A model generated the notes under the pieces. The model saw nothing but the letters and a program-made list of their open reading frames with translations, did no database searches and was not told where the DNA came from. From assembly GCA_002403905.1 (NCBI GenBank), contig DHIR01000017.1, forward strand, positions 1-10,720: a stretch of DNA of 10,720 bases. Direction: 5' to 3'. Source of the DNA: Mucilaginibacter sp. UBA4741. GTDB taxonomy: Bacteria > Bacteroidota > Bacteroidia > Sphingobacteriales > Sphingobacteriaceae. Position numbers and translations under genes: made by a program. Each line of letters starts with the position of its first letter. Positions within the stretch are counted from its first letter, which is position 1. Positions 1-6,784 of this stretch are shown in pieces.

Positions 1-78
1 TTTATAAATGCCTTATTCTATATTATTATCTTCAAAACATATATACTACGGTAACGTTTACCCCAATAAATTTATATA

Positions 79-1173
79 ATGACGCCTAAAAAAATCATAG
101 CACCTTTTTACGAACGGTTATCGCTGGTACTTATTGGTATTTTATCGCTGGGTTTTTTAATTATACAAGGCAAAGAAATGCTCGACCCTTTAATATTCGG
201 CTTTCTGTTCGCTATTCTTTTATTACCTGTTTCGGGTTTTTTAGAGCAAAAGTTACGTATGCCGCGCAGTGTATCATCTTTTGTATCTATTATATTATTA
301 GTAGGCTTTATAAGCGGGGTGCTATACCTGGTAGGCTCGCAGATATCAAAACTAACGCAGGATTGGCCGATGTTACAAAAACAGCTTGCCCAATCTGTAA
401 ATAACATTTATGAGTGGGTGCAGGGCAGATTTAACATAGATATCAAAAACCAACAAAATTATGTTGAAAATGCCGGTAAAAAGATCATATCATCAGGCTC
501 CGAAGTGGTAGGTACAACATTCGGGGCAGTATCATCATTAATGCTGTTTTACGTGTTTATCATGATATTCACCTTCTTTATCCTGTTTTACCGCAAACTG
601 TTGTTCGGCTTTATATTACAGGCATTTGGCAAAGACAATGAGCATATTGTTCATGATATAGTTGAAAATATTCAAAGCATATTAAGGCAATATATATTAG
701 GCCTGCTGCTCGAAATGATAATAGTTGCCACTGTTGCCTGTACAGCCTTTTGGATGATAGGGATAAAATATGCCGTGCTGCTGGGCATAATTGTCGGGCT
801 GTTTAACATTATCCCCTACCTGGGTATATTTTCGGCACTGTTTTTAAGCGTGCTGGTTACTTTTGCCACCGGGCCTGTCAGTAATGCTATCGAGGTAGGT
901 GTAAGCGTAATAGCTATTCATCTTGTTGATGCTAATGTGTTGTTACCTGCCGTAGTAGGTTCAAAAGTGCGGCTAAACGCGCTCATTACCTTTTTAGGCA
1001 TAATACTGGGCGAAATGATGTGGGGGCTTTCGGGCATGTTCTTATCCATCCCTATGATGGCCATCTTTAAAATAATTTTTGATCGTATTGAAAGTACTAA
1101 ACCATGGGGCTACCTGCTGGGAGGAGATTACGAGTTCAAAAAATCGGCAGAGAAAAAAATGAAAACGGAATAG
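79..1173 (+). CDS. AI-2E family transporter (PerM/YdiK-like permease)
   Basis: 364-residue polytopic inner-membrane protein of the AI-2E transporter family (Pfam PF01594). Members export small molecules or ions; substrates vary, so the AI-2 label should not be taken literally. Hydrophobic segments lie at about residues 15-30, 36-53, 66-88, 145-175, 205-228, 230-262, 270-292 and 300-335. Family hallmarks are NIIPYLG near residue 243, the segment 283-301 (VDANVLLP then GSKVRLN) and GEMMWGLSGMFLSIP near 311-325. A soluble loop of about 50 residues (90-145) between TM3 and TM4 is typical. Length and ends match the family, so the ATG at 79 is accepted. No clear Shine-Dalgarno or TAnnTTTG element lies upstream in the AT-rich 78 bp visible. 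It is co-directional with lpxK but separated by 122 bp containing a repeat and a likely promoter, so probably a separate transcript. Family call is secure; substrate unknown. Confidence 0.93.
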   Translation: MTPKKIIAPFYERLSLVLIGILSLGFLIIQGKEMLDPLIFGFLFAILLLPVSGFLEQKLRMPRSVSSFVSIILLVGFISGVLYLVGSQISKLTQDWPMLQKQLAQSVNNIYEWVQGRFNIDIKNQQNYVENAGKKIISSGSEVVGTTFGAVSSLMLFYVFIMIFTFFILFYRKLLFGFILQAFGKDNEHIVHDIVENIQSILRQYILGLLLEMIIVATVACTAFWMIGIKYAVLLGIIVGLFNIIPYLGIFSALFLSVLVTFATGPVSNAIEVGVSVIAIHLVDANVLLPAVVGSKVRLNALITFLGIILGEMMWGLSGMFLSIPMMAIFKIIFDRIESTKPWGYLLGGDYEFKKSAEKKMKTE

Positions 1174-1203
1174 CGATGGGTGTTTGATTTTTAAAACATC
1201 TTT

Positions 1204-1267
1204 TACTTACCCTCTTTCCGCGCAGCGAAGAGAGGGTCGCCCAGCGAAGCGTAGGCGGGGTGAGTTA
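1204..1267 (+). repeat. GC-rich dispersed repeat-like element in the lpxK leader
   Basis: A GC-rich island in an otherwise AT-rich intergenic region. It holds an imperfect hairpin with a 7-bp stem (ACCCTCT at 1209-1215 with AGAGGGT at 1231-1237) and two copies of CAGCGAAG (1223-1230 and 1242-1249). I associate this sequence type with dispersed intergenic elements of Sphingobacteriaceae from memory; only this copy is present in the window. It has no T-run and does not look like a good intrinsic terminator. It ends just upstream of the likely lpxK promoter. Confidence 0.5.
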
Positions 1268-1279
1268 ACGGCTTTTTCC

Positions 1280-1287
1280 TATCTTTA
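1280..1287 (+). promoter_or_regulatory. Candidate Bacteroidota -7 element for lpxK
   Basis: TATCTTTA matches the Bacteroidota -7 consensus TAnnTTTG at all but the last base. It ends 8 nt before the lpxK ATG, so a transcript would have a very short or absent leader. No convincing -33 TTG is visible at the usual spacing, so this is a candidate only. Confidence 0.4.
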
Positions 1288-1295
1288 CACCCAGT

Positions 1296-2357
1296 ATGAA
1301 GTACCTGCGCTTGCTATTATTTCCTTTTTCATTGATCTACGGATTAATTGTGAGCATACGCAATTGGTGCTATGATACCGGCCTGCTTAAAAGCCGGCAA
1401 TTTGATCTGCCCCTCATATCAGTTGGTAATTTAGAAGTTGGTGGTGCCGGTAAAAGCCCCATGACAGAATATTTGATCCGCCTGTTTAAAAAAGATCATA
1501 AACTGGCAACACTAAGCCGTGGATATGGCCGCGAAACAAAAGGGTATCAATTGGCCACGGCTACCGCAACTGCAACTCAAATAGGCGATGAACCTGCGCA
1601 GTTTAAACATAAATTCCCGGATATTACGGTTGCCGTTTGCGAGAAACGGGTTGATGGTATTGAGCAATTAAAAACTGAGCACAATCTGATCATCCTGGAT
1701 GATGCCTATCAGCACCGCGCGGTTAAGCCGGGGTTAAGTATTTTATTGTTTGATTATAACAATTTGGCTAACCCCCGTTTGGTATTGCCTGCCGGTAATT
1801 ACCGCGAACCGTTTAGCGGGCGTTGGCGGGCGGATATTATCATCATCAGTAAATGCCCCGAAGATTTAAGTACCGCCACGCAGGATAAGATAGCCGCAGA
1901 CATGCAGCTACTACCCTATCAACAACTGTTTTTCACTTCGATAACTTATATGCCTTTGCAGGATATGAGTAGCAATCAAGCCAATACAGTTATTGATGCC
2001 GATACTACAGTTTTCCTGCTGACCGGTATTGCCAATGCCAATCCGTTGGTTAACCATATTAAAAAACACACTTTAAACGTTATACATCATAATTATCCCG
2101 ATCATCACCGTTTTAGCTTAAAAAATATCACTAAACTTGCCGATGAATTTGCAGCTTGCACATCACAAAAAAAAGTGATCATCACAACAGAAAAGGATGC
2201 GCAACGTTTAGGAAAACAAGAATTACTGCCGCTTGTTAAAAAGCTACCCGTTTTGGTGATACCAATAGGCGTAAATTTTTTAAATGATCAGCAGCAGTTT
2301 GATCAATTTGTTATTGAATATGTCAGGAAATATAGAGAGCACCACCCAGTACATTAA
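1296..2357 (+). CDS. lpxK: Tetraacyldisaccharide 4'-kinase LpxK (lipid A biosynthesis)
   Basis: 353 residues, within the family's usual 310-360. LpxK phosphorylates the 4' position of the tetraacyldisaccharide 1-phosphate precursor to give lipid IVA, on the inner face of the inner membrane. Visible landmarks in order: an N-terminal hydrophobic membrane-associating helix (residues 4-22), the motif SVGNLEVGG leading into the Walker A loop GGAGKS (49-54), SRGYGR (74-79), GDEP (97-100) and the characteristic LDDAYQHR (134-141). A C-terminal domain with TTEKDAQRL (about 299-307) completes the fold. Residues 85-95 carry a short Ala-Thr repeat at the edge of a loop, probably harmless. The ATG at 1296 gives the canonical N-terminus and lies 8 nt after a TAnnTTTG-like element. 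The 3' end overlaps the next gene by 38 bp (proposed start), suggesting translational coupling. Family call is very secure. Confidence 0.97.
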   Translation: MKYLRLLLFPFSLIYGLIVSIRNWCYDTGLLKSRQFDLPLISVGNLEVGGAGKSPMTEYLIRLFKKDHKLATLSRGYGRETKGYQLATATATATQIGDEPAQFKHKFPDITVAVCEKRVDGIEQLKTEHNLIILDDAYQHRAVKPGLSILLFDYNNLANPRLVLPAGNYREPFSGRWRADIIIISKCPEDLSTATQDKIAADMQLLPYQQLFFTSITYMPLQDMSSNQANTVIDADTTVFLLTGIANANPLVNHIKKHTLNVIHHNYPDHHRFSLKNITKLADEFAACTSQKKVIITTEKDAQRLGKQELLPLVKKLPVLVIPIGVNFLNDQQQFDQFVIEYVRKYREHHPVH

Positions 2358-3141
2358 AAGCCGCATAGGCGATTTTGTACCCGAAGTAGGTATAATTTTA
2401 GGCACCGGTTTAGGTGGCCTGGTAAGCGAAATAGAGGTTGAAAAACAGTTAATGTACAGCAACATTCCTGATTTCCCTATCTCGACTTTAGAGTTCCATT
2501 CGGGTAAATTAATATTTGGTACCCTTGGGGGTGTAAAAGTTGTTGCCATGCAAGGCCGTTTGCATTATTACGAAGGTTATAGCATGCAGCAGATCACCTT
2601 CCCGGTTAGGGTGATGAAAATGCTGGGTATTAAAACCCTGTTTGTATCAAACGCCAGCGGTGTCTTAAATCCATCGTTTAAAAAAGGTGATCTGATGGTG
2701 ATCGAAGACCATATCAGCCTGCAGCCGGAGAACCCGTTGGTTGGCCGTAACGATGCTGAACTTGGGCCTCGTTTCCCTGACATGAGCGAGCCTTATAAAC
2801 ATAACTTAATTGATAAGGCCTTAACTATCGCCAAAAAAAATAATATTATTTGCCATAAAGGCGTGTACGTTGCGGTAACCGGGCCAAATTTAGAAACCCG
2901 TGCCGAGTATCGTTACTTACGCATTATTGGCGGCGATGCTGTTGGCATGAGTACCGTACCCGAAGTTATAGTGGCCAATCATATGGGCTTGCCTGTATTT
3001 GCTATATCGGTATTAACAGACGAAGGTTTCCCTGAGGTGCTTAAACCTGTATCGGTTGAAGAGATCATTGCGGTAGCCATGGCAGCCGAACCACAACTAA
3101 CCCTAATACTTAAAGAATTGATTGCCGGTTTAAATGCCTGA
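2320..3141 (+). CDS. Purine nucleoside phosphorylase, trimeric PNP/MTAP family
   Basis: 273-residue cytosolic enzyme of the PNP/MTAP family (NP-II fold), which cleaves purine nucleosides with phosphate to base plus (deoxy)ribose 1-phosphate in salvage. Motifs: GTGLG phosphate loop (28-32), GRLHYYEG (79-86, matching human PNP Arg84/His86/Tyr88), NASG (111-114), TGPNLETRAE (187-196; Glu192 matches human Glu201) and VGMSTVPEV (208-216; Met210 matches human Met219). At the base- and ribose-contact positions it has Thr233-Asp234 where human PNP has Thr242-Asn243, and Val246 where human PNP has His257. Both substitutions resemble methylthioadenosine phosphorylase. I chose the ATG at 2320 because MSGNIESTTQYIKS is a normal N-terminus for the family; the earlier in-frame ATG at 2284 would add 12 residues encoded inside lpxK. 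It overlaps lpxK upstream and the porin gene downstream by 8 bp. Family secure; exact substrate open. Confidence 0.93.
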   Translation: MSGNIESTTQYIKSRIGDFVPEVGIILGTGLGGLVSEIEVEKQLMYSNIPDFPISTLEFHSGKLIFGTLGGVKVVAMQGRLHYYEGYSMQQITFPVRVMKMLGIKTLFVSNASGVLNPSFKKGDLMVIEDHISLQPENPLVGRNDAELGPRFPDMSEPYKHNLIDKALTIAKKNNIICHKGVYVAVTGPNLETRAEYRYLRIIGGDAVGMSTVPEVIVANHMGLPVFAISVLTDEGFPEVLKPVSVEEIIAVAMAAEPQLTLILKELIAGLNA

Positions 3142-5278
3142 TAAATTAAAATACATACTCTTATTACTGATCTGTTTTGCAGCAAATTTTGCTGTTGCGC
3201 AAATTAACCCTACCAGGCCGCCTTATAACCCTAATAATCCGTATAACCCCAATAATCCTTATAACCCTAATGATCCAAATCAAAGAAATGGGTTACGGAA
3301 CGATACGGCGCGCCAGGGCCGGACACTTAGCGGTGACGAAATGATTGATACTTTACGTAAACGCGAGCAGCAAGCACGCGATACAGTTATCTTCACCGCT
3401 AAATTTATTAAGGTTACAAATGAGGCTTTGCTCAAAGACAGTACACAACTATTCCCTATTGATACCACGCTGGCAAATTTCGAGAATTACAGTCCTCTTT
3501 TTCAGCCACGGTCGCCTAAGATAAGTTTGGGCAGTACTATTGGATTGGCCGCTCGGCCTTTATTATTTGAGCCATCTAAAACAATTGGATTTGATGTGGG
3601 CCTGCACGCGCTTGATCCGTTTTTACTGACATCACAAGATATTCAATATTATAATGCCCGGGTGCCTTTTAGCGTACTGTCTTTATATACAGCCGGTGCG
3701 GCCGAACAGTACTTTAAAGTGCTGCATACCCAAAATGTAAACCCTAACTTAAATATTGGCTTTAACTTGAATTTTGTTGGCTCGCGCAATTTTTACAGTA
3801 ATAACCATGTGCTTGGGCAAAACGTAAGCGATTTAAATGCCGCTGTATTTACCTGGTACGAATCAAAAAGCAAGCGGTATAACTTACTGGCTAACCTGAT
3901 ATTTAATAACCTTAAATCGCCGGAAACAGGTTCCATATTAAACGACTCGGTTTTTACCAGTAAAGCTGGCTCATTTGATAAAAGCACTGAATTGGTGCGC
4001 CTGCCCAATAATTTCGAAAACTGGAAAACCGGCGGTATTTATATTAAACAGTTTTACTACATTGGGCGCATAGATACTACTATCCGTAAAAACACGGCAA
4101 ACATATTGCCTACGCAACGTGTAAGCTATACATTTAACTACAACGTAACCAAGTACGATTTTTTACAAAACGACCAGGATCTTTACCATGTGTTCCCTGA
4201 TTATTATTTTAGCTCTAACCGATCGCGCGACTCGCTTACTTTAACTCATTTACAGAATGATTTTGGATATAGCTTTTACTTGCGGGGCAAATCAAACCAA
4301 TTTGTAAAAAACGAATTAAAGCTCGACCTGGGGCTTACGCATGATCTTTATAGCTACACCCAATTTGTAAGCGATACTACTATTGATCAATACGGCAGCA
4401 AACAGCGCCTCCCCGATAAAAAGCAGGATGTTTCTTTCCAAAACATTACCATTCATGGTAAGCTTAGCTACCGGTTTAGTGACCGGGTAAATTTAGAAAC
4501 TACCGTCAACCAAATAGCGGTGGGCCATAATTTTGGCGATTTTTTATATGATGCAAAAGCAGTATTAGCGGGCAACAACAAGGCCGGTAAAATAATTCTG
4601 GATGGTTATGTGCAAAGCAGTTCGCCGTCATTAGTAACTACCAATTGGATAACCAACCACTACATATTCCATAACAGTTTTAAAAATCAAAAAACTACCA
4701 GTGCCTCCTTCAATTATATTAATAACGCGCTGCAACTTGATTTTAAAGCCGAATATTTTTTAATTGCCGATTACCTTTATTTTGCCGCGCAGCCGGGCGG
4801 TATTGACGCGCACCCGGTACAAGTAGCCAGTAATATCAACTTGTTAAAAGTAAGCCTGGGCAAAAACCTGAGCTGGCACCATCTGCATTTTGACAACTAT
4901 CTTGTTTACGAAAAAACCGACTACCAGTCTACCCTGCGCGTGCCCGAAGTTTATACTTACAGTAGCCTCTATTACAACACGTATTTGTTTAATGCGCTGC
5001 AATTGTCAACTGGTATGAATGTGCGTTTTAATACATCATACGTTGCCCCGTCATACGCTGTTGGTTTGGGCCAGTTTTATAACGGGGCAAATCCTACATT
5101 TTCATCATACCCGGTAGCTACCGTGTTTTTTAAAGGCACTATAAAACAAACCAATATTTTTGTGGCTTATGATTATGCCAACCAGGGCTTATTTAGCAAA
5201 GGCTACTACACCGTTAACCGTTACCCGCAACAAGATGCCGCGCTTAAGTTTGGTGTGAGTTGGATGTTTTTACAATAA
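3134..5278 (+). CDS. Putative outer-membrane porin (Porin_10 type)
   Basis: 714 residues with a clear Sec signal peptide (MPDKLKY, a Leu/Ile-rich core, then AVA at 20-22 before Gln23). The mature protein begins with a Pro/Asn-rich linker (residues 30-47, three PYNPNx units) and a charged segment (about 50-75). The rest is long and rich in alternating aromatic and polar strands, such as YYFSSN, FNYNVTKYDF and FGYSFYLRGK. It ends in LKFGVSWMFLQ, a plausible final beta strand with aromatic and hydrophobic residues near the C-terminus, as expected for BAM-inserted barrels. This matches the Bacteroidota 'putative porin' family (Pfam PF14121); the substrate is unknown. No lipobox or T9SS sorting domain is seen. 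The ATG overlaps the end of the phosphorylase gene by 8 bp, implying coupled translation in one transcript with lpxK. The stop codon is followed at once by a terminator hairpin. Confidence 0.88.
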   Translation: MPDKLKYILLLLICFAANFAVAQINPTRPPYNPNNPYNPNNPYNPNDPNQRNGLRNDTARQGRTLSGDEMIDTLRKREQQARDTVIFTAKFIKVTNEALLKDSTQLFPIDTTLANFENYSPLFQPRSPKISLGSTIGLAARPLLFEPSKTIGFDVGLHALDPFLLTSQDIQYYNARVPFSVLSLYTAGAAEQYFKVLHTQNVNPNLNIGFNLNFVGSRNFYSNNHVLGQNVSDLNAAVFTWYESKSKRYNLLANLIFNNLKSPETGSILNDSVFTSKAGSFDKSTELVRLPNNFENWKTGGIYIKQFYYIGRIDTTIRKNTANILPTQRVSYTFNYNVTKYDFLQNDQDLYHVFPDYYFSSNRSRDSLTLTHLQNDFGYSFYLRGKSNQFVKNELKLDLGLTHDLYSYTQFVSDTTIDQYGSKQRLPDKKQDVSFQNITIHGKLSYRFSDRVNLETTVNQIAVGHNFGDFLYDAKAVLAGNNKAGKIILDGYVQSSSPSLVTTNWITNHYIFHNSFKNQKTTSASFNYINNALQLDFKAEYFLIADYLYFAAQPGGIDAHPVQVASNINLLKVSLGKNLSWHHLHFDNYLVYEKTDYQSTLRVPEVYTYSSLYYNTYLFNALQLSTGMNVRFNTSYVAPSYAVGLGQFYNGANPTFSSYPVATVFFKGTIKQTNIFVAYDYANQGLFSKGYYTVNRYPQQDAALKFGVSWMFLQ
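3221..3274 (+). repeat. Three tandem 18-bp units encoding PYNPNx in the porin
   Basis: Three consecutive 18-bp units (3221-3238, 3239-3256, 3257-3274) encode PYNPNN, PYNPNN and PYNPND. The units differ at single bases, mostly silent, so the peptide is better conserved than the DNA. It forms a Pro/Asn-rich linker directly after the signal peptide cleavage site. Copy number may vary between strains. Confidence 0.9.
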
Positions 5279-5376
5279 CCCCCCAGCCCCCTGAAGGGGG
5301 AGTTTTTTGAAGTAATAATCCGAAATAATATTTAATTAAAGCCGCAAATCAACTCCCCCTTCAGGGGGCTGGGGGG
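5279..5376. repeat. Perfect 26-bp inverted repeat at a convergent gene junction
   Basis: Arms at 5279-5304 and 5351-5376 are exact reverse complements with a 46-nt AT-rich spacer. Each arm contains the internal hairpin CCCCCTGAAGGGGG. The left arm starts immediately after the porin stop codon (5276-5278). The right arm ends one base from the stop of the opposing gene (5378-5380). The pair probably represents two oppositely oriented copies of one dispersed terminator-like repeat. Confidence 0.9.
5287..5308 (+). terminator. Intrinsic terminator of the lpxK-pnp-porin cluster
   Basis: Five G-C pairs (CCCCC at 5287-5291 with GGGGG at 5296-5300) close a TGAA tetraloop. AG and six T residues (5303-5308) follow. 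It lies 8 nt after the porin stop codon. The mirror copy at 5351-5376 has the same stem for minus-strand transcripts but lacks a following T-run, so it is a weaker terminator for the opposing gene. Confidence 0.8.
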
Positions 5377-5377
5377 C

Positions 5378-6661
5378 TTACGTCTTCAACTTCTTTTTCT
5401 TAGCCGCCGGAAACAATACATTATTCAATATCAACCTATAACCCGGCGAGTTTGGGTGCAGGCTCAGGTCGGTTGGTGGTTCGTTGGGGCTGTATTGGTA
5501 GTTTTCGGGGTCGTGGCCACCATAGAAGGTCCATTGGCCTTTGCCGTATTCGCCATGGATATAGCGTGCCTCGTTGGCGCTTTTTAATTCGCCCATAATA
5601 GTTACGGTCGATTTGATCTTGCTCTTATCAAAAGCGGTAGCAAGCCCCATAAAACCTTTTATCACCCGCTCATGATCTTGCGTAAGCATACTGGGTATTA
5701 CATCCCATTTTGCCGAAAAATCAAACAGCGTAAAAAAGTCGTCCTCTTGCTGTATATGGCGGGTATTGCTCATATCAATATTACTGAACCTGCCACCTTG
5801 CCTGCCGCCATAGCCATAATCGCTGGTAACTACGGTAAAGTTTTGAAAAGCGAAGGTTTGCGTAAAGTCCAGTTTTGATTGCGCGCGCGGGTCGGGCGGA
5901 TCGCCATCGTATATTTCATCAACGATATCTGTTTTAGCGGCTGCCAGGGCAATATCAAAACTATCCGCGCCCGAGCACATGGCCAGTAAAAATCCGCCAT
6001 TGGCACAAAAGTCCCTGATGTTTTGGGCGACTGCCAGTTTCATTTTTGATACTTTTTGATAGCCAAACTTTTTGGCCGTAGCCTCAAATATCGCCTTAGT
6101 TTGCAGAAATTTATCAGCATTTCTGCCTCTGTTTTCTTTGCTGTATTGGCCTGTAAAGTCTTCGTGGTGCAGGTGCAGCCAATCGTATTTATTCAGATCG
6201 CCTTTTAAAACCTCTTCATCGTAAACCAAATCAAAAGGGATCTCGGCATATTTTAATACCAGCATAACCGCATCGTCTGATGGTTTAACCCCTACTTTGG
6301 GCGAATAAATAGCCATGCGCGGCGCTTTTTGTAGCTTAACCACATCCATATTTACTGATGGGTCGTTGATCTGGGCGAGTATGGCGGCTACCTTGTCATC
6401 GGCTATAACCTCGTAACTAACGCCACGTACCTTACATTCATTCTCTGTTTTAGGGTCGTATTTGGTCATGAAGCTGCCGCCACGGTAATTCAATAACCAC
6501 TCGACCTCCTGGTCGTTCTTTAAAACCCAAAAAGCAATCCCGTACGATTTTAGGTGATCCTTTTGCAGCTCGTCCATAGGTATAAGTATGGAAGCCGCCT
6601 CACCTATTATAGGTAAAAGAAGAAAGGTGAAAGCCAGAAGATACTTTAGTAGATGCTTCAT
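5378..6661 (-). CDS. Exported protein of unknown function, amidotransferase-like (paralogue A)
   Basis: 427 residues. It has an N-terminal Sec signal peptide (MKHLLKYLL, hydrophobic core, GEAA at 20-23), so it is probably periplasmic or outer-surface facing. Relatives in Bacteroidota are often labelled 'asparagine synthetase B' (from memory), but nothing here supports that: there is no N-terminal catalytic Cys2 and no PP-loop synthetase domain. What can be seen is a Rossmann-like stretch (RMAIYSPK at 115-122; DLVYDEEV at 144-151), a conserved HHEDFTGQYS (165-174), and a nucleophile-elbow-like GGFLLAMCSGAD (222-233) with Cys229. Further on are YIHGEYGKGQWTFYGGHDPE (367-386) with His383 and Glu386. 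Cys229-His383-Glu386 resembles the Cys-His-Glu triad of class I glutamine amidotransferase-like folds; this is inference. The C-terminus is Lys-rich (KKKKLKT). It is a tandem paralogue of the gene at 6785-8047, roughly 70-75% identical by eye, and the two may be cotranscribed across 123 bp. Function unknown. Confidence 0.85.
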   Translation of the reverse strand: MKHLLKYLLAFTFLLLPIIGEAASILIPMDELQKDHLKSYGIAFWVLKNDQEVEWLLNYRGGSFMTKYDPKTENECKVRGVSYEVIADDKVAAILAQINDPSVNMDVVKLQKAPRMAIYSPKVGVKPSDDAVMLVLKYAEIPFDLVYDEEVLKGDLNKYDWLHLHHEDFTGQYSKENRGRNADKFLQTKAIFEATAKKFGYQKVSKMKLAVAQNIRDFCANGGFLLAMCSGADSFDIALAAAKTDIVDEIYDGDPPDPRAQSKLDFTQTFAFQNFTVVTSDYGYGGRQGGRFSNIDMSNTRHIQQEDDFFTLFDFSAKWDVIPSMLTQDHERVIKGFMGLATAFDKSKIKSTVTIMGELKSANEARYIHGEYGKGQWTFYGGHDPENYQYSPNEPPTDLSLHPNSPGYRLILNNVLFPAAKKKKLKT

Positions 6662-6684
6662 ATACCAGGCATTTATAATTTATT

Positions 6685-6722
6685 AAACCCCTTCCTCCTC
6701 CTTCCCGAGGGAAGGAATCGCA
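6685..6722. repeat. Palindromic repeat between the two paralogues
   Basis: TCCTTCCC at 6699-6706 and GGGAAGGA at 6709-6716 form an 8-bp inverted repeat around GA, embedded in a pyrimidine-rich tract and followed by ATCGC. A related element with GGGAAATCGC occurs at the right end of the window (10701-10710), suggesting one dispersed family. It lies in the 123-bp gap between the paralogues, and in transcript orientation no T-run follows. It therefore looks like an attenuating hairpin or a passive repeat, not a terminator. Confidence 0.5.
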
Positions 6723-6784
6723 CAAGCCCACAGCTTTACATATATATTTATTATACTAACTTACTAACCAAATTTCACAACTCA

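Noticed and set aside
1184..1375. Small plus-strand reading frame between the AI-2E gene and lpxK
   Set aside because: It reads through the GC-rich repeat and into lpxK in another frame, has no recognisable protein features, and conflicts with the secure lpxK start.
2284..2319. Twelve-residue upstream extension of the phosphorylase from the ATG at 2284
   Set aside because: It lies fully inside lpxK and adds residues outside the family N-terminus; the ATG at 2320 gives the expected length.
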